Shown here one piece after another: positions 1 to 6,458 of a stretch of 23,624 bases of DNA. The first letter of the stretch is position 1. Each line of letters starts with the position of its first letter. Origin of the DNA: a virus; the IMG/VR virus record IMGVR_UViG_3300020446_001349, positions 1 to 23,624 of that record, one strand, 5' to 3'. The notes under the pieces were generated by a model. It ran no database searches. It saw only the letters and a program-made list of their open reading frames with translations, and was not told the DNA's origin. The translations under genes and the position numbers were made by a program.

Positions 1-8
1 ATTTTAAG

Positions 9-45
9 TTCTCCTGTAATATAACAACTGTTAAAAGTATTTATA
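9..45 (-). promoter_or_regulatory. T4-like late promoter and Shine-Dalgarno for a gene lying left of the window
   Basis: Read on the minus strand, positions 45-38 are TATAAATA, the exact T4 late promoter core recognised by the gp55-type sigma in T4. Downstream, positions 15-9 read AGGAGAA, a strong Shine-Dalgarno. It is followed by CTTAAAAT, which ends at base 1, so an ATG would be completed if the next base outside the window is G. This implies a leftward late gene starting at the window edge. The motif is seen; promoter activity is inferred. Confidence 0.6.
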
Positions 46-112
46 CGAAATTTGAAAAATCTCCCTGGAAAACACCTTATAAAAGGGGGCAAAAAGGTAT
101 GCTAAATACCAT

Positions 113-448
113 ATGCGTCCTTTATGTAATTATTGTAAGAAAAGGCCTTCCGCTGTCAATTATAAAAAAGGTGGAAAAACTTATTATCGTAAACAATGTG
201 AAACATGTTTACACAATGGTAAAGCACATGGCATTCCTACTTGGTACAAAGCAGGTTATCGTGTTAAAAACGAATGCGACAAGTGTGGGTTCAAAGGTAC
301 AAAGGAACAGTTTAATGTCTATCATATAGACGGACATTTAAACAATGTCCATATTTCAAATCTAAAAACTATATGTGCTAATTGCCAGAGGATTTTACAG
401 AAGCTAGGCGTAAAGTGGAAGCAAGGCGACCTTGTACCTGACTTTTAA
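113..448 (+). CDS. small HNH-like zinc-ribbon protein
   Basis: A 111-residue protein with four CxxC pairs (C5/C8, C29/C32, C55/C58, C88/C91) and, between the last two, an HNH-type core: H71-I-D-G, N78, N83-L, then C88-x2-C91. This is the layout of small HNH nucleases with a zinc ribbon. The residue after the last CxxC is Gln, where many active HNH enzymes have His, so catalysis is uncertain; it may only bind nucleic acid. Reading frame choice rests on the cysteine pairs, since another frame is also open here. No strong Shine-Dalgarno lies next to the ATG; the AAGG at 94-97 is 15 bases away and lies beside the short inverted repeat GGTAT/ATACC (96-110). The last 71 bases overlap the dNMP kinase gene tail to tail. 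Similar small proteins occur in marine T4-like phages; the role is unknown. Confidence 0.75.
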   Translation: MRPLCNYCKKRPSAVNYKKGGKTYYRKQCETCLHNGKAHGIPTWYKAGYRVKNECDKCGFKGTKEQFNVYHIDGHLNNVHISNLKTICANCQRILQKLGVKWKQGDLVPDF

Positions 449-1004
449 GTTCTTCTTTGGTACCTTCATTGTATATGTTATGATCAAATGAAACCTTTGC
501 CCAGCGCCATTCGCTTGGATGCACGTCTTTAGGCTCAATGTCAAGATCAACATACTGTCTAAACCATAAAGGATCAGGACCACGTTTTACACACCAAACT
601 TTACCACCCATTCCTTTTAAAATATCAGCTTCATTTGTAAATCTAACATCTGGTATTACAAAGTTTGTGTCTGGATTGTCTATTATCTTCTTTTTTACAA
701 AGCTGACCCATACACCATCAAAAAACCCATTACGCATACAGTCAGTACCAAATTCTTGCAATACTAGCCTAGGAGTTATTTTACGTCCTGTTTCTTTACT
801 CCAGAAAGTATCTTCCTGTTCTCTCCAAAATCTACTTTCCGAAGTTTCACCTTCTAGCATATCTCTATCCCAATCAAACAGAACAGAAACTGCATCTTTC
901 AATTTATCTGCAAAGCTAATTTTTTGGAAACCGTGTTCGTCGACCAGAACGTCTGCCACAGTACCTTTACCACTACCGATTAGTCCACAAATACCAATAA
1001 TCAT
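378..1004 (-). CDS. 1: deoxynucleoside monophosphate kinase (T4 gp1 family)
   Basis: Phosphorylates dNMPs to dNDPs for phage DNA synthesis, in the cytoplasm. The N-terminus carries an NMP-kinase P-loop, GLIGSGKGT at residues 7-15. Further on, LQEFGTD, a G-V-W-V segment and VIPDVRFTNEAD followed by MGGKVWCVKRG parallel T4 gp1 (LMQALGTD, VPDTRQDHEMD, AMGATVIHVVRPG). At 208 residues it is somewhat shorter than T4 gp1. The ATG has a good Shine-Dalgarno (AAGGA, 6-base spacing). A consensus sigma70 promoter lies immediately upstream, which fits early expression. The last 23 or so codons overlap the convergent HNH-like gene; that tail looks like the least conserved part. The kinase family assignment is firm; exact dNMP specificity is not visible. 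Confidence 0.9.
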   Translation of the reverse strand: MIIGICGLIGSGKGTVADVLVDEHGFQKISFADKLKDAVSVLFDWDRDMLEGETSESRFWREQEDTFWSKETGRKITPRLVLQEFGTDCMRNGFFDGVWVSFVKKKIIDNPDTNFVIPDVRFTNEADILKGMGGKVWCVKRGPDPLWFRQYVDLDIEPKDVHPSEWRWAKVSFDHNIYNEGTKEELKSQVQGRLASTLRLASVKSSGN

Positions 1005-1011
1005 AATGAAT

Positions 1012-1040
1012 CCTTATATGCTAGTAATTATTATATAAGG
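1012..1040 (-). promoter_or_regulatory. inverted repeat overlapping the dNMP kinase Shine-Dalgarno
   Basis: A perfect 8-base inverted repeat, CCTTATAT (1012-1019) and ATATAAGG (1033-1040), has a 13-base loop. On the minus strand its 3' arm contains the AAGG of the kinase Shine-Dalgarno. A transcript from the sigma70 promoter at 1030-1058 would start inside the loop and lack the 5' arm. Only read-through RNA from the gp13-like gene could therefore form the hairpin and mask the site. On the plus strand the same repeat is followed by five Ts (1041-1045), so a weak terminator for rightward RNA is an alternative reading. Confidence 0.45.
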
Positions 1041-1058
1041 TTTTTAGAAGTTTGTCAA
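1030..1058 (-). promoter_or_regulatory. consensus sigma70 (early) promoter for the dNMP kinase gene
   Basis: On the minus strand a perfect -35 box TTGACA (1058-1053) is separated by exactly 17 bases from a perfect -10 box TATAAT (1035-1030). Transcription would begin near 1024-1022, leaving a leader of about 20 bases before the ATG at 1004. T4-like early genes use host-sigma70 promoters of this kind, so this is probably the early promoter of the kinase gene. Confidence 0.8.
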
Positions 1059-1065
1059 GTGGATT

Positions 1066-1827
1066 TTAGCCAATTGTGAAGCCATATCCTTGGCCGCCTG
1101 AAACTTGTGTCTGCACATCTGCTTCTAGTTTATCAATTTCAGCTTGTGCTTCGGCTTTTAGAGCATCACCATTTAAACTTGATCCGCCCTGTGGTCCAGC
1201 AATGGTAGCAAATTTGCTTCTTGCTTCGCCTAACATGTACTTACACTTTGCGAGTGTATAATCTTTTATCCATTGTTTTGCAAGATAATCTTTTAGTAAT
1301 TCACTGTCTGGTCTATAATTATAACACATCAACAATAAATCTTCTTCTGCTCTAATTCTTTGTAAAACAGTTAGTTTCTTTGTTGTTGTATTCCATTTAA
1401 ATTCAATAAAACTACCAAACATTCTACCTACTAGTTCTTGATAACTTGCAAACATATTGTAAGTTGCTAATCCGCCCATATTAGAACTAGCTAATAGATA
1501 TGTGTTTGTGTAAGCTAAATTAAATGGCTCAAAAAGTGTTCCGCCATCGCCGCCACCAGTTCTTGAACCTATACTTCGTCTGAATATTTTTCTTACTTCT
1601 ACGATTTCGTTTGGCAAGGTATAATCGTTTTGATCAATAACTGTTGGTAATGTGACGTATGATTCTTCCACAGAATTATCTGAACGCTGTCTAAACTTAT
1701 TCAATGCTGTATCCAATGCAGTTTCATAGTGCATAGGATCAAGTTCGACATCAATCATGCCTCCACCTAGCATAGCTTCTACATATTTGAATACTTCTTG
1801 TTTTTGTGTGTTTAGATTATTTGCCAT
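1066..1827 (-). CDS. neck protein, T4 gp13-like
   Basis: A 253-residue virion protein. The N-terminus (roughly residues 12-45: VFKYVEAMLGGGMIDVELD, then a helix ending ALNKFRQRS) follows the gp13 pattern seen in T4 (LKDVILRRLGAPIINVELT). The C-terminal part resembles the gp13 end: WIKDYTLAKCKYMLGEAR, a GGSSLNGDALKAEA segment, a glutamate-rich helix, and a terminal Gly-rich GFTIG. T4 gp13 is about 309 residues and, with gp14, forms the neck that seals the head and joins it to the tail. Two genes resembling gp14 and gp15 lie head-to-head with this one, which supports the assignment. Here gp13 is on the opposite strand from its partners, with late promoter motifs in the shared spacer. Assignment is by remembered sequence pattern, not by an alignment. 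Confidence 0.65.
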   Translation of the reverse strand: MANNLNTQKQEVFKYVEAMLGGGMIDVELDPMHYETALDTALNKFRQRSDNSVEESYVTLPTVIDQNDYTLPNEIVEVRKIFRRSIGSRTGGGDGGTLFEPFNLAYTNTYLLASSNMGGLATYNMFASYQELVGRMFGSFIEFKWNTTTKKLTVLQRIRAEEDLLLMCYNYRPDSELLKDYLAKQWIKDYTLAKCKYMLGEARSKFATIAGPQGGSSLNGDALKAEAQAEIDKLEADVQTQVSGGQGYGFTIG

Positions 1828-1849
1828 AAAGTTTCTCTCTTTGTTATAC

Positions 1850-1857
1850 TATTTATG
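1850..1857 (-). promoter_or_regulatory. T4-like late promoter for the gp13-like gene
   Basis: The minus strand reads CATAAATA, one base from the T4 late core TATAAATA, 23 bases upstream of the gp13-like ATG. It forms half of a back-to-back pair with the plus-strand motif at 1862. Confidence 0.55.
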
Positions 1858-1861
1858 CTCG

Positions 1862-1869
1862 GATAAATA
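1862..1869 (+). promoter_or_regulatory. T4-like late promoter for the rightward gp14-to-cupin operon
   Basis: The plus strand reads GATAAATA, 8 bases before the ATG at 1878, so the transcript leader would be very short. The same GATAAATA variant precedes the other structural operon at 20398. No other convincing promoter is seen before the accessory genes of this operon, so they may be co-transcribed late. Confidence 0.55.
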
Positions 1870-1877
1870 CTTACGTT

Positions 1878-3035
1878 ATGCCAAGACTCAGTTTATATAG
1901 ACCCGAAAAGGGAAAAGATTACGAATTCCTAGACAAAACCATTACAGAAATGTTCACTGTAGGTGGCACAGATGTATATGTACACAAGTTTTTAGGACCA
2001 AAGAATCCTGCTACTGGAACAGCTACAGCAGGTACACCAGAATATGATGCTGTTAGCGAAACCAACATACAAGACCTTGTTTTTCTAGAAAATAGGGACA
2101 GAAAATATGCACCTGATGTATATACAATGCGTGGCATTTATAATGTTGCAGATATTGATTTTGATCTTAGTCAATTTGGCTTATTTCTTTCACAAGATAT
2201 ACTGTTTTTAACAGTTCCAATCAATACAGTTGTTAAAACTTTAGGTAGAAGGATTATTCCTGGTGACGTAATTGAATTACCGCATTTGAAAGATGATCAT
2301 GCGTATAATAATTTTGATTTTGCATTAAAAAGATTCTATGTTGTTGAAGACGTAAACAGAGCAAGTGAAGGATTTTCACAAACTTGGTATCCCCATTTAT
2401 ATAGATTAAAACTAAAACAAATTTACGATACACAAGAATATAAGGACATTTTAGATCAAAAAGCAACTGAAGGTTCTGACACAACATTGCGTGATCTAAT
2501 GTCAACTTATAATAAAGAAATAGAAATAAATGATGCAGTTGTAAAACAAGCTGAAGCAGATGCTGGAAAATCAGGATACGAAACTAGTCATTTATATACA
2601 TTGCAAGTTGATGAAAAAGGAAAAACTGAGCTTGTCACCACAGACACAAATGAACTTGATGCAAGCACACAAAATGAACTTGCAGATAGAGTAAATCAAA
2701 CACCAGAAAGAGAAGGTTATGACGGTTACTTAATAGGTGATGGTATCGCTCCTAATGGAGAAGCATTTGGTAGTGGTATTGGATTTCCTAGTTCAAGCAT
2801 AAAGGGAGATTATTTTCTTAGAACAGATATGTTTCCTAATAGATTATTCCGTTATGATGGTAAGAGATGGGTAAAAATGGAAGATAATGTAAGAGTAAAT
2901 CTAAGTAACACTGATACAAAACAAACACAAAAAGGCGGATTTGTAAATAATACAAATACAAGTCAAATTGGTGGTGAAACAGTTCAAGAAAGACAAAGTC
3001 TATCGCAAGCACTAAAACCTAAGGCAGATAATTAA
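1878..3035 (+). CDS. neck protein, T4 gp14-like, with C-terminal extension
   Basis: A 385-residue virion protein of a type common in marine T4-like phages (N-terminus PRLSLYRPEKGKDYEFLD). The core from about residue 60 to 200 has FLENRDRKYAPDVY, SQFGLFL, PGDVIELPHLKDD and a FYVVEDV...QTWYPHLYRLKLK stretch. The order 'flexible arm, GLxL strand, GD-hydrophobic, F-E-x-V-E, P-F/W-Y-x-L-x-L' fits gp14 neck proteins, although T4 gp14 is only about 256 residues. The extra C-terminus holds a charged helical region (about 190-240) and a tail around residues 305-340 with the motif FRYDGKRWV, also seen in two other structural proteins here. It shares one base with the next gene (TAATG), implying coupled translation. 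Other neck or baseplate roles remain possible. Confidence 0.6.
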   Translation: MPRLSLYRPEKGKDYEFLDKTITEMFTVGGTDVYVHKFLGPKNPATGTATAGTPEYDAVSETNIQDLVFLENRDRKYAPDVYTMRGIYNVADIDFDLSQFGLFLSQDILFLTVPINTVVKTLGRRIIPGDVIELPHLKDDHAYNNFDFALKRFYVVEDVNRASEGFSQTWYPHLYRLKLKQIYDTQEYKDILDQKATEGSDTTLRDLMSTYNKEIEINDAVVKQAEADAGKSGYETSHLYTLQVDEKGKTELVTTDTNELDASTQNELADRVNQTPEREGYDGYLIGDGIAPNGEAFGSGIGFPSSSIKGDYFLRTDMFPNRLFRYDGKRWVKMEDNVRVNLSNTDTKQTQKGGFVNNTNTSQIGGETVQERQSLSQALKPKADN

Positions 3036-4492
3036 TGCAACATTTTTATGATGGACAAATAAGAAGATATATTACACAGCTTATAAGACTGTTTAGTAAC
3101 TTCAAGTATAAAGACGGAGAAGGAAAAGAAGTAAAGATTCCCGTGATTTATGGTGACATGACTAGACAAGTTGCAAGCATAATCAGAGATAACAGTGAAA
3201 ATAAATTACCATCTGCTCCTAGAATGGCAGTGTATATTACACAATTAGAGCAAGACAGAACTAGAACAGCAGACGCAAGTTATACAAGCAAGGTTCATAT
3301 TAGAGAAAGAGCATACGACGATGTTGGTCAAGAATATTTAAATACACAAGGCAAAAATTACACAGTAGAACGTATCATGCCTACACCATATACGCTTACT
3401 GTTAATTTAGATATTTGGTCAACAAACACAGATATGAAGTTGCAAATTATGGAACAACTTCTAATGTTGTTTAATCCAAGTTTGGAAATACAAACTACTG
3501 ACAATTATGTTGATTGGACCAGTTTAACTAGTGTTGAACTTACAAGTATTAATTTTTCTACTAGAAGTATTCCTGCAGGAACAGATAGTGAGATAGACAT
3601 TGCACAGCTAGGATTTGTAACACCAATTTATATAAACTTACCAGCTAAGGTGAAAAAATTAGGTGTTATTACAAATGTTGTAATGAGTGTGTTTGATGAA
3701 TCTAAAGGCACTATTGATTTACAGACTAGCATGCCTGAACTGACTGCGTATAGTGATAGTGAACCTAATCAACCTAAAACAGATTTACAAAATGGCAGAA
3801 TTGAAAAGAGTGGTATCAATATACAAGCTGGTAATTATCAAAACTATGATGTGCTAGTAATGGGTAATGTAGCACAAATTATAGACAAAGGCAAGGCTGG
3901 TACAGTAGATTGGTTTACAGTAATCGAACCACATCCTGGACAATATAGAGCAGGCTTATCCCAACTTATGTTGCGTAGAAAACTTATAGAAGGTGAATCA
4001 GGAAGCATTAGTATCAACGGAACAATTACTGTAAACGAATTAGACAGAACACAATTATTAATTACATGGGATCAAGATACAATTCCAACCAATACAAATT
4101 TAACTTCACCTTCAGGAAGAAATAATCAAGGATCGGTAGACTTTATAATAGATCCTGGTAAGTTTAATCCTTCTACAGCAAAAACAAATGGTTTGAGATT
4201 GTTGCTTTTAGGCGATATCAACACCAGTAGCAATGTAGGTAAAGCAGGATATGATGGACCAGATGCATGGAAAAATACTGACAACTCAGACTTTGTAGCT
4301 GGCGAGAATGACATCGTTGAATGGGACGGATCACAATGGCACGTAGTTTTTGATGCCAGCACAGACGACGGTAGCACAACCAAGTATATAACCAATTTAA
4401 ATACAGGTGTGCAATACAGATGGACAGGTACAGAATGGATACTCAGCTGGGAAGGTGAGTATCAAAAAGGTACGTGGCGCCTAGCACTTTAA
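3035..4492 (+). CDS. tail completion/sheath stabiliser, T4 gp15-like, with long C-terminal extension
   Basis: The N-terminal 220 or so residues match the gp15 layout: MQHFYDGQIRRYITQLIRLF then VKIPVIYGD (T4: FYNSSFRRYATLMGDLFSN, IRVPITYAS), LPSAPRMAVYI, and RIMPTPYTLTVNLDIWS followed by MKLQIMEQLLMLFNP (T4: YNPSPIKMIYELSIFT, MFQIVEQILPYFQP). gp15 caps the tail tube and sheath at the neck end. The protein is 485 residues against about 270 for T4 gp15. The extra half (from about 250) ends in two tryptophan motifs, VEWDGSQWHV and YRWTGTEWIL. Translation is coupled to the gp14-like gene. The gp13/gp14/gp15 trio supports each member's call. Confidence 0.72.
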   Translation: MQHFYDGQIRRYITQLIRLFSNFKYKDGEGKEVKIPVIYGDMTRQVASIIRDNSENKLPSAPRMAVYITQLEQDRTRTADASYTSKVHIRERAYDDVGQEYLNTQGKNYTVERIMPTPYTLTVNLDIWSTNTDMKLQIMEQLLMLFNPSLEIQTTDNYVDWTSLTSVELTSINFSTRSIPAGTDSEIDIAQLGFVTPIYINLPAKVKKLGVITNVVMSVFDESKGTIDLQTSMPELTAYSDSEPNQPKTDLQNGRIEKSGINIQAGNYQNYDVLVMGNVAQIIDKGKAGTVDWFTVIEPHPGQYRAGLSQLMLRRKLIEGESGSISINGTITVNELDRTQLLITWDQDTIPTNTNLTSPSGRNNQGSVDFIIDPGKFNPSTAKTNGLRLLLLGDINTSSNVGKAGYDGPDAWKNTDNSDFVAGENDIVEWDGSQWHVVFDASTDDGSTTKYITNLNTGVQYRWTGTEWILSWEGEYQKGTWRLAL

Positions 4493-4505
4493 GATAATTA
4501 TTACT

Positions 4506-4946
4506 ATGAGCCAGGAAATAATATGTAGTGGTGCTCTCTTCTATTCCCTACAAAGCAAGAGATTTTTACTGCTACACAGAACACAAAGTAAACAAAAAAA
4601 TGTTTGGGGACTAGTTGGAGGAACCAACGGTAAAAATGAGTCTCCTTGGCCTGCACTACAACGTGAAATTCAAGAAGAAATAGGATCTTTGCCAGACATA
4701 AAAAAGACAATCCCCTTAGAAACTTTTGTCAGCACTGACAGCAAGTTTCAATTTCATACATATTTGTGCGTAATAAAAGAAGAATTCATTCCAGAATTAA
4801 ATGATGAACATGACGGTTATGCTTGGGTAAGTTTTGGCAAATGGCCAAAACCTTTACATCTTGGTTTAAGAAATACATTACAAAACAAAACAAACCAAAC
4901 AAAACTTAAAACGGTTTTTGATTTAATAACACTATTGGAGAAGTAA
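4506..4946 (+). CDS. Nudix hydrolase
   Basis: A 146-residue single-domain protein with a Nudix box G39-x5-E45-x7-R53-E-I-Q-E57-E58-I-G60. The final hydrophobic position is Ser, the only departure from consensus. Nudix enzymes cleave nucleoside diphosphates linked to another group (X), using the box glutamates to bind Mg2+. Substrate is not visible; candidates in this context are a nucleotide-sugar, an oxidised nucleotide or a dinucleotide cofactor. The tail of the protein is Lys/Asn rich. The gene sits 13 bases after the gp15-like gene and abuts the first halogenase (TAAATG), whose Shine-Dalgarno GGAG lies inside this gene's last codons. It therefore opens the non-structural part of the operon. 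Confidence 0.85.
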   Translation: MSQEIICSGALFYSLQSKRFLLLHRTQSKQKNVWGLVGGTNGKNESPWPALQREIQEEIGSLPDIKKTIPLETFVSTDSKFQFHTYLCVIKEEFIPELNDEHDGYAWVSFGKWPKPLHLGLRNTLQNKTNQTKLKTVFDLITLLEK

Positions 4947-6458
4947 ATGAAGAAGTTAAAAAACATTACCATAGTGGGCGGTGGATCAGCGGCCTGGCTT
5001 GCGGCTACATATCTGCAAAATAATTATTGGGACTTACCAGTCACAGTAATAGATAAAGAAGTAGGTAACCCTATTGGTGTTGGAGAAGCAACTGTATTAA
5101 CATTTCCTCATTTCCTTAGACAATGTGGTATAAACTTACCTGAATGGTTCAAAAATATTGATGCTACTTATAAAGCAGGTATTGAATTTCCGCATTGGAA
5201 AAATCCTAAAAATAATGTGTGGCATCCTTTCTACCTAAATAGAAGTTATCATGTAGATGCATGTACACAGTATGACGTGTGGGCAAATAAACAACACTTA
5301 GATTTTAAAAAAACTGCACTTCCAACATATGAAGTCAATATGTCAAACAAGTTAGATATGTGGGGAGCATTTGAAACTATTGCATATCACATAGACGCAG
5401 GAAAATTAGTTAAAGAATTACAAAGAATTTGTCATACAACAGTTAAAACTATCAAGAGTGATGTTGTAAAGGTTAACAGAGACTTCGATGGAAATATTAT
5501 TAGCTTAGATTTGAAAAACGGAATGAATCATAGCAGTGACTTTTTTATTGACTGCACTGGATTTGCAAGTATATTGAAAGAACCAAAGCGTGTAGAATTA
5601 TTAGGCAATGGCAGGTTGTTTACAAATGCCGCTGTTGCTGGACATGTTCCATATGAAGACTTTGAAAAAGAATGTGTGCCATATGTTAAATGTCCTGCTG
5701 TAGACCATGGATGGATCTGGAAAATACCTGTGCAATCACGTATAGGTTCAGGACTTGTGTTTAACAAAGATATTACAGATCCTGAAGAAGCAAAACGTTA
5801 TTTCTGTGAGCATTGGAATCATAGAATTAAGCCTGAAGATTTGAAATTAATCGATTGGGTTCCTTATTACAGTAAAAACTTTTGGGAAAATAATGTAGTA
5901 TCTATAGGATTAAGTGGTGGCTTCATAGAACCATTAGAGTCAACTGGACTAGCAAGTATGACTACTGGTATAGAAAAACTTATGGATATGATTCCGCAGT
6001 ATGCATACAACGAAGCTAATGTAGAAACATACAATAGAGAAATGGAGTTTTGGTATAATGATGCAGTAGATTTTATAAACAGTCATTATGCAGACACAGA
6101 ATGGAATACGCCTTTTTGGAATTTTGTAAAAGACACACATGTAAAATCAGAAAAACATCTATGGTATGAAGATTGGTTACAAGATCCTAATAGAAAATTT
6201 TATACTCCTGTCAAATCAAGAACTTTATTTCATCCTCCCAATTGGCATCTATGGTTGATACAGATGGGATATCCTGTCAATGTTGACTTAGGTTATTTGC
6301 CGCCAGGAAAACAAGAACATTTACAAAGAGATTTTGATAGGTCAGAAGAAATACGTAAGCATACGAGTATAAAACATGTAGATGCAATAAAGTCAACAAA
6401 CCTTGGTTTAGATTGGCTTGCATTGTCGCAAGCAAGAGGAGATAGAGGCCAGTTATGA
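4947..6458 (+). CDS. flavin-dependent (tryptophan-type) halogenase 1
   Basis: FADH2- and O2-dependent halogenase of the PrnA/RebH family, 503 residues, full length for the family. An N-terminal FAD-binding fold has GGGSAAW (residues 11-17), where the third Gly of GxGxxG is Ala. Next come GVGEATV (44-50) and the catalytic lysine K76 in ATYKAGI. The halogenase signature WIWKIP is at 256-261. The FxxPxxSxG motif, FIEPLESTG (326-334), contains E331, the equivalent of the PrnA/RebH catalytic Glu. Together these suggest HOCl/HOBr generation at the flavin and transfer through Lys. Substrate cannot be deduced; the name tryptophan halogenase is a family name only. The next gene starts within its stop codon (ATGA). 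Hal1 and Hal2 are close relatives and probably arose by duplication. Marine cyanophages are known to carry halogenases, for example VirX1. Confidence 0.9.
   Translation: MKKLKNITIVGGGSAAWLAATYLQNNYWDLPVTVIDKEVGNPIGVGEATVLTFPHFLRQCGINLPEWFKNIDATYKAGIEFPHWKNPKNNVWHPFYLNRSYHVDACTQYDVWANKQHLDFKKTALPTYEVNMSNKLDMWGAFETIAYHIDAGKLVKELQRICHTTVKTIKSDVVKVNRDFDGNIISLDLKNGMNHSSDFFIDCTGFASILKEPKRVELLGNGRLFTNAAVAGHVPYEDFEKECVPYVKCPAVDHGWIWKIPVQSRIGSGLVFNKDITDPEEAKRYFCEHWNHRIKPEDLKLIDWVPYYSKNFWENNVVSIGLSGGFIEPLESTGLASMTTGIEKLMDMIPQYAYNEANVETYNREMEFWYNDAVDFINSHYADTEWNTPFWNFVKDTHVKSEKHLWYEDWLQDPNRKFYTPVKSRTLFHPPNWHLWLIQMGYPVNVDLGYLPPGKQEHLQRDFDRSEEIRKHTSIKHVDAIKSTNLGLDWLALSQARGDRGQL

Noticed and set aside
52-83. 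TTGAAA and TATAAA as a sigma70 promoter for the HNH-like gene
   Set aside because: The spacing is 20 bases, too long for a good promoter, and the TATAAAAG element is two bases from the late core. Too weak to list.
99-329. Open frame overlapping the HNH-like gene in another frame
   Set aside because: It lacks the paired cysteines and HNH core seen in the frame starting at 113 and has no Shine-Dalgarno; it reads as a shadow.
1012-1045. CCTTATAT/ATATAAGG plus TTTTT as a rho-independent terminator for rightward transcription
   Set aside because: The stem is AT-rich and weak, and the nearest plus-strand gene ends about 560 bases earlier. Kept as an alternative in the inverted-repeat entry, not as a terminator call.
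1066-4492. Baseplate wedge genes (gp8, gp53, gp6) as names for the three structural genes beside the kinase
   Set aside because: Their motifs fit the gp13, gp14 and gp15 patterns better, above all the gp15-like N-terminus and the gp13-like C-terminus.
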